This document shows positions 9,365-18,787 of a DNA stretch of 64,000 nt, in pieces. This DNA is from AP-15 sp963846635. Its GTDB lineage: Bacteria > Pseudomonadota > Alphaproteobacteria > ATCC43930 > CGMCC-115725. A program made the translations under genes and the position numbers. Where the stretch lies: the NCBI GenBank assembly GCA_963846635.1, contig CAWJXM010000005.1:1-64000 (forward strand), written 5' to 3'. Every line of letters starts with the position of its first letter. Within the stretch, counting starts at the first letter, position 1. The notes below the pieces were generated by a model. It was not told where the DNA came from and ran no database searches. It worked only from the letters and a program-made list of their open reading frames with translations.

Positions 9365-9412
9365 CGTACCGAATTGGTACGCTATAGATGGCGCTAAACC
9401 CCTTGCGGTCAA
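9365..9412 (-). promoter_or_regulatory. candidate suf promoter with overlapping operator
   Basis: Reading the minus strand, TTGACC (9412-9407) and TCTATA (9388-9383) are separated by 18 bp, a plausible sigma-70 pair. Directly downstream is the inverted repeat CGTACC-n5-GGTACG (9381-9365), with perfect 6-bp arms covering the likely transcription start. Its place in front of an Rrf2-type regulator gene suggests an autoregulatory operator. The regulator ATG is about 28 bp further on. Confidence 0.6.
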
Positions 9413-9463
9413 GCGCAAAGATTAATGCCTTCGCGCGATGGCGACTGATTGCGTGGCGCGGCC

Positions 9464-11714
9464 TTACGCGCAGAGGGCCTCGCGCAGCAACTGCGCGAAG
9501 CGGTCTGCACCAGCGCTGGCCTTTGTGCTCGAGCGATAGACCCGCAGCTCGCCGTGCTGATCGGTAATCTCGTGCTCGGTATAGCCCGATCGGTCTCGCC
9601 TGAAGTGAAGCCCAAGCCGCGCATGACCAACCTGGATATTGCTGAGGCTCAATTCCGGCAACCATTCGGGCAAATCAGGATCGATGATCAGCGTCGCGCG
9701 CGGCGCCAACGGGATCAGACCGAGCATAGACTTTACGAATAGAATGACGGCCCCGGCCGACCAGGCTTGCGGCGAATTGGCGCCTGGATAGATGCCGGGA
9801 TGCGGATGCTGCCGGTCGCGCGGCTGGCCGCCAAAAACCTCGGGCAGGCGGTCATAGTCGAACAGCTTGCTGGCATCGAACATCGCCTCAGCCAAGCGGT
9901 GCAGGTGGGTATTGAAGCCGTGACGCTTGAACCCAAACCCGATCAGCGCGTTCGACGCGGGCCACACCGACCCGAGATGATAGGCAAATGGGTTGAATGC
10001 CGGATGATGGGCCGAAAGCGTGCGGATTCCCCAGCCGCTGAACATGTCAGGCATCATCAGACGATCGGCGACGGCCTTGGCCTTGCCGTCATCGATAATC
10101 CCGTAGGCAAGACATTGCCCGGGATCGGAGGCGATCGTTTTGACGGGCCTTTTTCGCCGGATCGAGAGCGAGCGCCAGAAATTGCTCTTCGGGCAGCCAG
10201 AACGCCTGGTTGAATAGCTGTTTTAATTTCTTTGCCTCCGCAAGCAAGCACTCGGCCCGGCGATCGTCGCCGATCGAAGCAAAGGCGAGCCCCAGCATCT
10301 GCTTTGCCGCGTAAAAGCAACCTTGGATCTCGACCACAGCGATCGGGTCTTCGACCATTCGCCCGTCTTCGTACAAGATCGCGTCGTTGGAATCCTTCCA
10401 TCCCTGGTTTTTCTCGCCCCAGGAACCGGCGCGGGTCGCGTATTCATAAATCCCGTCATGGTCGCGATCACCGTCGCGGTCCATCCATTCGAGCGTCGCC
10501 AGCATCTTGTCGCGCCTTGACAAAAAGAATTCTTTGTCGCCGGTCAGCGCCAAGTGCCAAGCCATGTCGATCAGGAACAATCCGGGTGCCGAGTAGTCGC
10601 CGTAATAATGCAGGAACGGATTTTTTTGCAGAAGCGCCAGTGGCGCCAGCTGATGCTGGTGGATAACGCGTCCCGGCTCTTCGTCGAAACGCTCGTCGTA
10701 TTTGTCGGCGTTCCATTTGGCGATCAGGTGCAGCGTGCCATGGAACATCGCCGGTGCCAGAAAGCTCGCCTGAAACGCTGTCATCAACAAGTCGCGGCCG
10801 AATAGCGCGACATATTCCGGGATGCCCCCCGCCGGCGTCAGCCGCTCGTCGTTCTCGCCTTCGCGGAGTGCCAGCGAGGAGAGGTCCGAAACGGCGCGAT
10901 CCCACGCGCACTGTACTTTTGCGTTGGTCGCGGTCAGCTGCAGGCTGTCGGTAAAGGTGTTCCGGATTAGCGCGTCATCGAAGGCATCGATCTCGCGACT
11001 GAGTGCCACGGGCTTACCGCAAAAGATCGGAACGATCTCGATGCGGAAGCTTATCGGCTGTTGTGGCGAAAGCTGCAGCAAGCACGAAACCGTGCCACCT
11101 TCCTCAATCAAGGCACCTGAGCCGGAAAAGCGGATCGCGGTCGCGTGCCGCAGTTGTGGATGACAATAGCGCAACTCGAGCACCGCACCATCGCCGCATA
11201 ATCGCCAGCTTCGCTCGATTGGTGCATTTTGCTGGCGTTCGCCCTGTTCAGCCTCGGTACGGTCAGCGAAATCGCCATCGAGATCCCAGCGCAGTACGAC
11301 GCTGGTCGGAGCCAGAGCATGGTTGGTCACATAAATGTCGTGGCTCAGAGCCTCGCCAAGTGATCGATTGATCTGGATAATGATCCCTTTTTTGACGACC
11401 TCGCCCTCGCTGCCCTCCCGGTCCGGCTGCGGATCGGCTTGCCTGCCCGCCGGCGTCGGCGCGAGATAGTAGGCAATAGAAGAACGGCTATTTACGGCGA
11501 CCGCGCAGACATTTTGTGGCTCTTTGCCTGCGATGGTGAACCGCATCTTCGACAGAAAACGGGTCTGACGATAATAAAAGCCTTCGCCACCGGTACCGAA
11601 CAACCCGGCCAGATCGCTGATCGTAAAACCTTGACCGTAGTGCAGGATCAAATGCGACGGCCTCGGCCGCAGCCGGTTCAAGTTGTTCATGTTCGCTTTG
11701 CATGTGCGATTCAC
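9464..11714 (-). CDS. Glycogen debranching / amylo-alpha-1,6-glucosidase family protein (one-base shift)
   Basis: About 749 residues when one extra base near 10145 is removed; the two halves then join as KKARVKTIASDPGQCLAYGI. The N-terminal domain (about 20-210) has the GDE_N_bis look: LAGLFGTGGEGFYYRQTRFL and DIYVTNHALAPTSVVLRWD. The C-terminal alpha/alpha-toroid domain includes GGIPEYVALFGRDLLMTAFQ, YDERFDEEPGRVIHQHQLAPL, DRDGDGIYEYA-like sequence, NQGWKDSNDAILYEDGR and GWGIRTLSAHHPAFNPFAYH. It probably hydrolyses alpha-1,6 or related glucosidic bonds in storage polysaccharide. It stands alone, divergent from the two-component genes. Confidence 0.85.
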
Positions 11715-12035
11715 CCTACAGGTGATGCAACACTACAACAGACGTCGAAGTTTCCGGCTGCTGCCCTGGAAGTGCTTCCGAAGGGAAGTCCGCTGAGTAC
11801 AGCCCTTTTTGCAAACACGCTTTTTGGCAAACACGCCCATCGCGAGGGCAACGTGTACCCCTTGTCGGTCGAGTTGGTCGCGATAGATACACGATTTGCG
11901 TTACCTGATCGTATGATAGGTCGCATGTCGGCGGATCGAGCCCGGATTACCTTACGCTTGCTGTTGGGGTGCACGGACACAATGATTGCCGACGCTTGCG
12001 TTGCCAGCACCCGTGCTGAATGTTGAACGGATCCG
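11715..12035. other. divergent intergenic region with a tandem 15-bp repeat
   Basis: This 321-bp space separates the debranching gene from the response regulator and must hold both promoters. The only clear structure is the direct repeat at 11805-11835. No open frame here looks like a gene. Confidence 0.5.
11805..11835. repeat. tandem direct repeat, 15/16 bp
   Basis: CTTTTTGCAAACACG is followed at once by CTTTTTGGCAAACACG, identical except for one extra G. Two head-to-tail copies in a divergent promoter region could be a regulator binding site, for example for the adjacent OmpR-type response regulator, which prefers direct repeats. This is inference. Confidence 0.7.
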
Positions 12036-12712
12036 ATGAAGCTCCTTGTCGTCGAGGACGATCACGAAACCGCCTCCTATCTACAGAAAGGCTTATCGGA
12101 GAGCGGCTACACGGTCGATCGCGCCGGCGATGGCCGCGAAGGATTGTTTATGGCGAGTGCGGGCGGCTATGACGCGATCGTGCTTGACCGCATGCTGCCT
12201 GGGATCGATGGCCTTGCGCTATTAGGCGCATTGCGCGCTGCCGAGATTCGCACGCCAGCGTTGATCTTGAGTGCCCTTGGCAGCGTCGACGATCGCGTCA
12301 AAGGGCTGCGCGCCGGCGGCGACGATTATCTCGTCAAGCCCTTTGCATTCAGTGAATTGCTGGCGCGGATCGAAGCATTGCTGCGACGCGGTGCCGCGGC
12401 GCCGCGACAACAACGTTGCGCGTCGCGGATCTCGAACTCGACCTATTGACCCGCACAGTCCGGCGCGGCGGCAAAACGATCGACCTGCTGCCGCGCGAAT
12501 TTCGCTTGCTCGAATATCTGATGCGCAACTCGGGTCAAGTGGTTACCCGCACGATGCTGCTCGAGCATGTCTGGGACTATCATTTCGATCCCCAAACCAA
12601 TGTTATTGATGTGCATGTGAGCCGATTGCGCCAGAAGATCGACAAGAATTTCGAGCGAACGTTGCTGCATACCGTGCGCGGCGCCGGCTACTGTCTGCGG
12701 GCGCCGGACTAG
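12036..12712 (+). CDS. OmpR/PhoB-family response regulator (one-base shift in the linker)
   Basis: About 225 residues when repaired. The receiver domain MKLLVVEDDHETASYLQKGL carries the acidic pair, the phospho-acceptor aspartate in YDAIVLDRMLPG and the lysine in DDYLVKPFAF. The winged-helix DNA-binding domain is in another frame: MRVADLELDLLTRTVRRGGK, LLPREFRLLEYLMRNSGQVV, VIDVHVSRLRQKID and HTVRGAGYCLRAPD. The two frames meet at about 12405-12420, where one base is missing. The likely partner is the histidine kinase at 12896, 183 bp downstream past a palindromic repeat. The domains resemble the heavy-metal/copper type regulators but the signal is unknown. Confidence 0.9.
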
Positions 12713-12749
12713 TGCTCAGATGCATTCAGATGATTCCGTCCAGTCTGAT

Positions 12750-12841
12750 CGTCTTGCCCGGCCTTGGGCCGGGCATCCACGAGAAACGGGCAAGATGCGT
12801 ACCGCGGCTCGTGGATGGCCGGGCCGGGCCCGGCGACGACG
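12750..12841. repeat. dispersed palindromic repeat, second type
   Basis: The left arm, TTGCCCGGCCTTGGGCCGGG with catccacgag, is mirrored by ctcgtggatg and GCCGGGCCGGGCCCGGCGAC, with the middle cgggcaagatgcgtaccgcgg. The arms form a long imperfect hairpin. It sits between the response regulator and its kinase, in what would be their shared transcript. Confidence 0.8.
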
Positions 12842-12895
12842 ATCGAGGGAATTCTCGGTCTGCGTCTCAGCACTAGTAGCGGTGCCGCAACCGTG

Positions 12896-14332
12896 ATGCT
12901 CAGCGAGAGGCTCGTTCCGCCGGCGCCGCGATCATTGCCCTGGCCGCGCCGCTTTTTCGAGCAACAGCGGCGTCTGGTGCGGACCCATGCCTTTCGCCTG
13001 GCGGCGTTCTATTTCCTCGTATTCGCGGCGTCCGTGCTCGGCGTCTTGTTTTTTGTTTATTGGACCAGCGCCGATTTTGTCGAGCGCCAAACCGAAGCGA
13101 CCCTCGATGCCGAGATTACCGGGCTCGCCGAGCAATACGACCAGCGCGGTCTAAGCGGACTGGTTCAGATCATCGCCGCACGGAGCGCAGGCGACACCGG
13201 CGACGGGATGCTGTACCTGGTCACCGCCCCTGACGGGCGGCCGCTTGCCGGCAATATTTCGGGCTGGCCGTTGGGGGTGCCGGCACGCAGCGGCTGGCTG
13301 TCATTCGCGGTGGATGTCAGGCTGAACGGCCGCGTCGTGGCGCATCCCGCGCGCGGCAGCCGGATCATCATGCCCGAGGGCTATCGCCTGCTGGTTGGCC
13401 ATGACATCAGCGACGCCGCGGCATTCCGCGATCGCGTGAAGCTGACTTTGATGTGGTCCGGGCTGGTAGCGCTCGGTATGGGTCTCCTCGGCGGTGCTGC
13501 GATGGGACGCAACCTGTTGCGCCGGGTCGAACTGGTCAACCGCACCAGCGAGCGGGTCATGGCCGGCAACCTATCCGATCGGATCCCGCTCGATGGCACC
13601 AGCGACGAGTTCGATCTGCTCGCCGCGAACCTCAATCGGATGCTTGATCAGATCGAGCGATTGATGACGGTCATGCGGGAGGTCACCGACGACGTCGCCC
13701 ATGATCTAAAAACGCCACTGTCACGATTGCGCGCGCGGCTCGAACTTGCGTTGCTCGGTCCGGTCGACGCCGATGCCCAGCGCGAGGCGATTCGCGCGGC
13801 GATTGAGGAAGCGGACCGTCTGCTCGCAACCTTCAACGCGCTATTGAGGATTGCCGAAGCCGAAGCTGGGGCCGGACGCGACCTCGCCGAGCCGCTCGAT
13901 CTCGCGGAGGTGGCGCACTCGGTGGTGGAATTCTATGAACCAGTCGCGGAGGAAAAAGGGTTTTCTGTTACTTTGACGACGGAACCGCAGGTCAAGATCC
14001 GCGGCGACCGCCATTTACTCTCGCAGGCGCTGGCCAATCTCCTCGACAATGCTCTCAAATATGCCGACGGCGGCGAGATACAGATTCGGGTCTTCCGCAG
14101 CGAAAAGGCGGTGATCGAGGTGGCTGATCACGGGCCGGGTATTCCCGCAGCCGATCGCGAGATGGTTTTCGACCGCTTCGTCCGCCTCGAACCTAGCCGC
14201 AGCACGCCTGGGAACGGCCTCGGGCTCAGCCTCGTGCGCGCGGTTGCGTATCGCCATCACGGAACCGTGACGCTTGCCGAAAATCACCCTGGGCTGATTG
14301 TCCGGCTCGAATTTCCGATCCTCGCCGTTTAG
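12896..14332 (+). CDS. Sensor histidine kinase with HAMP domain
   Basis: 478 residues from the ATG at 12896 (MLSERLVPPAPRS); frames further upstream run through the palindromic repeat and are unlikely. One membrane segment lies at about 38-60 (AFYFLVFAASVLGVLFFVYW), a periplasmic sensor region follows, and a second segment at about 190-205 (VALGMGLLGGAAMG). Then come HAMP (NRTSERVMAGNLSDRIP), the H-box DDVAHDLKTPLSRLRARLEL, the N-box NLLDNALKYA, G1 VADHGPGIP and G2 GNGLGLSLVRAVAYRHHG. It would autophosphorylate on the H-box histidine and pass the phosphate to the regulator at 12036. Confidence 0.92.
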   Translation: MLSERLVPPAPRSLPWPRRFFEQQRRLVRTHAFRLAAFYFLVFAASVLGVLFFVYWTSADFVERQTEATLDAEITGLAEQYDQRGLSGLVQIIAARSAGDTGDGMLYLVTAPDGRPLAGNISGWPLGVPARSGWLSFAVDVRLNGRVVAHPARGSRIIMPEGYRLLVGHDISDAAAFRDRVKLTLMWSGLVALGMGLLGGAAMGRNLLRRVELVNRTSERVMAGNLSDRIPLDGTSDEFDLLAANLNRMLDQIERLMTVMREVTDDVAHDLKTPLSRLRARLELALLGPVDADAQREAIRAAIEEADRLLATFNALLRIAEAEAGAGRDLAEPLDLAEVAHSVVEFYEPVAEEKGFSVTLTTEPQVKIRGDRHLLSQALANLLDNALKYADGGEIQIRVFRSEKAVIEVADHGPGIPAADREMVFDRFVRLEPSRSTPGNGLGLSLVRAVAYRHHGTVTLAENHPGLIVRLEFPILAV

Positions 14333-14521
14333 CTATTCGCCGGCCTCGCTACTCACCTGGTGCTGCTCGCGATCCTCGATGCGGCGCGCAGTTTCCATCA
14401 TCATCTCGCGCAGCCCACGCTGATCGAGTCCGGCGCTGCGCAATACCGGCTCCATCACATCATCGGCGAGAAGATCGTCAAGGCTCGCTCTATAGCGGCA
14501 GCAATCAAACCGACTGTCCAT
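14333..14521 (-). CDS. small conserved-looking protein, unknown
   Basis: 62 residues from the ATG at 14521: MDSRFDCCRYRASLDDLLAD, then LRSAGLDQRGLREMMMETAR and a polar C-terminus. The composition is acidic and charged with no membrane segment. It converges on the histidine kinase, and the two stop codons abut (TAGCTA). A longer frame to 14647 exists but the extension looks non-coding. Short proteins with a DVMxxVLRxAGLDxxGLREMM pattern are, as far as I recall, common next to unrelated genes in alphaproteobacteria; function unknown. Confidence 0.6.
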   Translation of the reverse strand: MDSRFDCCRYRASLDDLLADDVMEPVLRSAGLDQRGLREMMMETARRIEDREQHQVSSEAGE

Positions 14522-14966
14522 CTGTCCCTCCGCGTATTCTGTTCTATGCACCGTCAACGCAAAGCATGACCGCTTTATGTCCTTGGATCGAAAATTTCGC
14601 GGCATTAGTCCAAAGGCATCGTCCTTTTCGCGTCCCAATGGAGGCACGGACCAGGTTCAAACATCGGCTCTTGCGAACGCGAAGACGTTGTGACGAGGCT
14701 AAGTGAAGAAAGATTTAAATATCGGCGGCCTGCTCCGCTTTCCCGCCGGAAGCGGAAAGCTACCCAACCTGCAGCTGGAGGCTCAGCGGCTGGTCCAGTT
14801 TAGGGTCCGCCAAGATCAGCGATGTCGGTGTAATTTTCGGTGTAAGTTCGGGCTGAGCCGAGCAAGACGGCTCCATTAAGGCCGTCGCCGAGCGCCTCGA
14901 CGGCGCCGTTCCGGGCTAGCCGCTGCTCGCCGGCTGCCTTTTCACTACGCAGCGAAGGAGGGTCAG
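14522..14966. other. intergenic region without recognisable gene
   Basis: I see no gene here. GAAGGAGGGTCAG at 14954-14966 is a strong ribosome-binding site for the next gene. The rest has short inverted repeats only. Confidence 0.4.
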
Positions 14967-15356
14967 ATGACGTGTGTTTTGTTCGTAGGTCAGCAACCGG
15001 AAACCGTGGATTTCGGTGACCCTGCGCTGCCGCTTGGCGTGACCGCCGAGAAAATCCATGCCGGGATCGCGCTGGCGATGAAGCTGATGGCCGAACGCGG
15101 GTGGGACGCGGATTTGTGCCTGATTCAGCCCGATGAAACAGCCGGACCGGAGGTAGAGCAGAGGCTCACTGCCCAAGCTTACGACTGCGTGGTGATCGGC
15201 GCCGGCATTCGCCTGCCGCCTCGCAGCCTGTCGATTTTTGAGGCCGTGATCAACGCAGTGCATAGAGCCGCGCCGGCCGCCGTTATCGCCTTCAACACGC
15301 GTCCAGAGGACAGCGCCGCCGCTGCCGTCCGCTCGCTACAAGCCATTCCAAAGTAA
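14967..15356 (+). CDS. conserved hypothetical protein, 129 residues
   Basis: Starts MTCVLFVGQQPETVDFGDPA behind a strong GGAGGG site. The body has alternating strands and helices (HAGIALAMKLMAERGWDADL, QAYDCVVIGAGIRLPPRSLS) suggestive of a small Rossmann-like fold of the kind seen in receiver-like or NAD-binding proteins, but there is no complete nucleotide motif: GAGIRLPP is not GxGxxG. No signal peptide. Isolated by about 445 bp upstream and 280 bp downstream. I do not recognise the family firmly. Confidence 0.7.
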   Translation: MTCVLFVGQQPETVDFGDPALPLGVTAEKIHAGIALAMKLMAERGWDADLCLIQPDETAGPEVEQRLTAQAYDCVVIGAGIRLPPRSLSIFEAVINAVHRAAPAAVIAFNTRPEDSAAAAVRSLQAIPK

Positions 15357-15652
15357 TTGAAAATCGCCGGCCTGAATTCCCAAAATCGGCTTATGCCACT
15401 TTGACGGCTTTATGCGGAGGCAGCAGCCGACACAACATCTTCAGCCGCCCGGTTTGGCTGCGGCAGATCACGTTGACGCGCGGGCCGGTCCTGAAGAGTG
15501 AAAGATCAAGCGACTGACTTTCCGAGCACTTCAAAAACGCTTCCGTAATGGTGCATTCATGCGACTTGCGCCGAAGGGCACGTGACCGCAACAACCACAA
15601 GATGTAGATTTTCTCCGAACTCTTTTTTGCGCGATGACTCGTCCCAACAGCA

Positions 15653-16380
15653 ATGTCGACCTCCGAACGACTACAATTCGTATTTCAGTTAACCCGCGTT
15701 TCAGGTCAGCCTGTGAGTGACACGGAAATCCTTGCCGACGCTCAAAAACGTGGCCGACACGCTTAATGCAACGACCGTCAGCAGGGCCTCAATACAAGCA
15801 GCATGGCCAATACGACGTCAGGAATATATCGCGGCGCTTCGGCAATCATGGAACAACGCTTTGCTTGCGGCAGGCCTCACACTCTCGAATGAAGTATACC
15901 TTTCAGACGAACGCCTGTTCGAAAATATTCTGACCCTATGGCAGCACTATGGTCGTCAAACCGCGTAGAGAAGTGAATTAGCCAAAGCGCCATCGGTCAA
16001 TTTCGCAAGGCCCGTATAAACGTCGATGCGCATCTGCAGGCCAACGCATTCGATCATGGGTTGCCGCATTAAAAGCGTTCATTGAGTACACCGATACGGC
16101 AGGTATTGAAGCGCCCATTTGTACACGACAGCGAAGATGGAGAACATTCCACTGGCCGTCGATCAACTTCATTGCGACTTCGCTGGAAGGTACTTCAGCG
16201 CGACCGCTTCATTGTCGGGGGTGCGGTAGAAGTCGGCGCTTAATACCGAGCGTCGAACTTCATATTCATCACATCAAAGCGTGGAGCAAGGGCGGCGAAA
16301 CGATACTCGAAAATTTGCAAACACTGTGCTTCGAGCATGTAATCTCGGAAAAATATCAGATCAGCGTATCCGCCGCACAG
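15653..16380 (+). pseudogene. decayed HNH endonuclease with homing-endonuclease-associated repeat
   Basis: Pieces of one protein are spread over several frames. In order: MSTSERLQFVFQ with VSDTEILAD (15653-15760), LKNVADTLNATTVSRAS (15735-15790), then SWNNALLAAGLTLSNEVYLS and RLFENILTLWQHYGRQ (15849-15960), which is the repeat found in HNH homing-type nucleases. LRLRWKVLQRDRF (16172-16210) and the HNH core VELHIHHIKAWSKGG, then ENLQTLCFE (16252-16338), and CNLGKISDQR in yet another frame follow. At least four shifts are needed, far more than in neighbouring genes, so this is a real pseudogene of a former selfish or defence nuclease. Confidence 0.8.
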
Positions 16381-16470
16381 GGCGTGAGCCGATTTTCCAG
16401 AAGACGCCTTACGCATTTTTTGGCGAGGCGCGCCGGCGGAGCTCGATTATGGCCAGTGCGCCGCTTCGCG

Positions 16471-17682
16471 TTATCGAAACATGCGACCTTCCGGCGGTAG
16501 CCCGAGCAGGATCTGGCCCACAGTCTCGAAATGGATCGGGCGGCCCTGACCCTGCTGGCTGCCGGCATGCATATCGCGGAACCGGCGCTCGAACGGATTC
16601 TCGTTGAAGATCGCGGTGGCACCGGCGGCGCTATATATTTGTGCCACGACCTCGCGCGATTGCTGGATCGCCCAGGTCGAGGCGAGCCGCAAGGTTGCCA
16701 TTTGATCGGGGCGGAAATCGCCGTTCCGCTCGGCCTCGTCCCACATCTGCTCGATCGTCTCGTGGAGAAAAGCGCGGCACGAGCGTAACCGCGCCTCGCA
16801 TTGCGCCACCTGCGATTGGATCACATTGTTGTTACGCAATGGGTTGCGCGCGCCGCGCGGGATCTTGTCGCGCGCCAGTTCGATAAAGGCTTCGAGCGCG
16901 CCGCGGGCGATACCCAGCGACACATTCGAAAACCCCATCGCATAGATCATGCCGCTGGTGAATTTATAGAGCGTGCCTTTTTCGCGCCGCTCGGCCGGGT
17001 TGTCGCGCGAACAGGTGTATTGCTGCGGGACAAATAAATCCTCGACCGCATAGCTGTCGCTGCCGGTGCCGCGCAGCCCGATAACTTGCCAGTTGTCGAT
17101 GATCTTGGCGCGCGATTTCGGAAACAGCACGGTGCGGACATAGGGCCGGCCGTTCGGGTTCATCCGCGCCGTGCCGTCCTCCTCGAAAATCGGAACATGC
17201 GCGCCGAGCCAGGTCGCGTGCCGGCTGCCGGTGGCAAAACCCCAGCGCCCGGTGACGCGAATGCCGCCCTCGACCGCGACCCCGCGGCCGCCTCCGGGCA
17301 GATCGGGTCCCCAGGCGAGGATACCCTGCTGTGGCCCAAAAATCTCGCGGGCGATCGCCGAGTCGAGATAGGGGGCCGACATCGAGCAGCCCGAATTCTG
17401 CCCCAAAGACCACGCCGTGCTGGGTTCGGCCTTGCCGATCTCTTCGAGCACCTGGACATAGGTCAGCGGGTGCAGCTCGGCTCCGCCGAGCGAGCGCGGG
17501 ATCAGCAATTTGAAAAACCCACCCTCGATCAGCGCCTCAACAACACGCGGCGGCAGTTGACGCTGCTCTTCGATCTCGTCGGCCGCCTCTTGCAGCAACG
17601 GTGCCAGGGCGCGCGCCCGCTCGACATAGTCGGGGCTGCACGTCGTCTCGGCGGGGGCGAAATCGAGGTCGATCGACGCCAT
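16471..17682 (-). CDS. Flavin-dependent monooxygenase, acyl-CoA-dehydrogenase fold (HpaB2/HsaA/DszC type)
   Basis: 403 residues starting MASIDLDFAPAETTCSPDYV behind AAAGGAGAAGAAG. The fold is acyl-CoA dehydrogenase-like: the N-terminal helices include PRVVEALIEGGFFKLLIPRS, the middle beta-domain GGIRVTGRWGFATGSRHATW, and the C-terminal four-helix part QYTCSRDNPAERR, VSLGIARGALEAFIELA and QSREVVAQIYSAAGATAIF, ending FETVGQILLGLPPEGR. Members of this group (Acyl-CoA_dh_2, PF08028) are oxygenase components that use reduced flavin supplied by a reductase to hydroxylate aromatic or sulfur substrates. No reductase is adjacent. Divergent from the hydrolase/luciferase-like pair. Confidence 0.85.
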   Translation of the reverse strand: MASIDLDFAPAETTCSPDYVERARALAPLLQEAADEIEEQRQLPPRVVEALIEGGFFKLLIPRSLGGAELHPLTYVQVLEEIGKAEPSTAWSLGQNSGCSMSAPYLDSAIAREIFGPQQGILAWGPDLPGGGRGVAVEGGIRVTGRWGFATGSRHATWLGAHVPIFEEDGTARMNPNGRPYVRTVLFPKSRAKIIDNWQVIGLRGTGSDSYAVEDLFVPQQYTCSRDNPAERREKGTLYKFTSGMIYAMGFSNVSLGIARGALEAFIELARDKIPRGARNPLRNNNVIQSQVAQCEARLRSCRAFLHETIEQMWDEAERNGDFRPDQMATLRLASTWAIQQSREVVAQIYSAAGATAIFNENPFERRFRDMHAGSQQGQGRPIHFETVGQILLGLPPEGRMFR

Positions 17683-18010
17683 CTTCTTCTCCTTTCGCGG
17701 CCGGGATGCTGTCGCTAACACCCACTAGCTGAAACATAGCATTGCCGATTGGCGGGCTGCGACGATTTCCATGCAACCCTCTTCGCCGGCTTTCGAACAT
17801 AGCTCCGGGTCAGCGTGCGAGCGCCGCAAACTGCCGAAGTGAAGGGGTGGCATTCACGCGGCAGCGGAGCCCTCCGGTCAGAAGGACCTTGCTTTTACGC
17901 ACAAACAGCGCCGGAGGATTGCGTCAGCCGCGGGTGGACCACAGCCGCGATGATCGCGATACTGCGAAAGCGTAGCAGCCTGGCAGCATCTCGACTGCGG
18001 GAGGAAAGAA
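17683..18010. other. divergent intergenic region
   Basis: A 328-bp gap between the flavin monooxygenase and the hydrolase, read in opposite directions. It must contain two promoters but I find no convincing consensus. GGGAGGAAAGAA at 17999-18010 is the ribosome-binding site of the next gene. Confidence 0.4.
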
Positions 18011-18787
18011 ATGGCGGGGATCGAAATCGGAAACTACGTGCTCGACGGCTCGATAGCCGGCGCAGGTCCGCCGCTGTTGTTCCTGCATGGCGGCGACTAT
18101 GTCGCTCAAAACGCCCGATTTCTCGAAATCCTCGCCCGCCATTGGCAGGTCACTGCACCACGCCATCCGGGTTTTGGCCACTCCCGGCGGCCGGACGGGT
18201 TCCGCACGGTCCATGACCTCGCCTATCTCTATCTCGATTGGCTCGACGCTCAGCGCGATGGCGCCGTCGTTGTCGGCTCGTCTTTTGGCGGCTGGGTCGC
18301 GCTCGAAATGGCGGTGCGATCAGTCGCGAAAATCAATACGCTGGCGCTGATCGACCCGCTGGGGGTCAAATTCGGCGGGCGCGAAGAGCGCGACATCGTC
18401 GATATTTACGCCCTGCCCGAAGACGAGGTGCGGCGGCTGACCTTCTGCGATCCGGCACGCTTTGTGCCGGATTACAGCACCTTGAGCGACGACGAGGCGA
18501 TGGCGATCGCCTGCGACCGCCAGGCAATGGCCCTTTATGGTTGGCGGCCCTACATGCACAACCCCGGGCTCAAGCAATGGCTGCATCGGGTGCGGATACC
18601 GACCCTGGTGCTGTGGGGCGAGAATGACGGGATCGTCGCGCCGGCATACGGCGAACAGCTATGCGGCACACTGCCCAACGCCAAGTTTCGGCGTATCCCG
18701 CAAGCCGGGCATTATCCGCAAATCGAATGCCCAGATGCGGTCGCCGATACCGTCCAACAATTCGCAGCCCCGGAGGTGAGGCGATGA
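18011..18787 (+). CDS. Alpha/beta hydrolase
   Basis: 258 residues. The oxyanion segment is LLFLHGGDYV, the nucleophile serine sits in VVVGSSFGGWVALEM (G-S-S-F-G), the acid in LVLWGENDGIVAPAYG and the histidine in IPQAGHYPQIE. All three catalytic residues are present in the right order, as in C-C hydrolases and esterases. The stop overlaps the start of the luciferase-like gene (ATGA), so the two are translationally coupled. The context, with a flavin monooxygenase upstream, suggests breakdown of a ring or lactone intermediate. Confidence 0.88.
   Translation: MAGIEIGNYVLDGSIAGAGPPLLFLHGGDYVAQNARFLEILARHWQVTAPRHPGFGHSRRPDGFRTVHDLAYLYLDWLDAQRDGAVVVGSSFGGWVALEMAVRSVAKINTLALIDPLGVKFGGREERDIVDIYALPEDEVRRLTFCDPARFVPDYSTLSDDEAMAIACDRQAMALYGWRPYMHNPGLKQWLHRVRIPTLVLWGENDGIVAPAYGEQLCGTLPNAKFRRIPQAGHYPQIECPDAVADTVQQFAAPEVRR

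Noticed and set aside
15391..15600. 69-codon minus-strand frame considered as a PilZ-like small protein
   Set aside because: Basic sequence with no PilZ motif (RxxxR, D/NxSxxG) and no ribosome-binding site.
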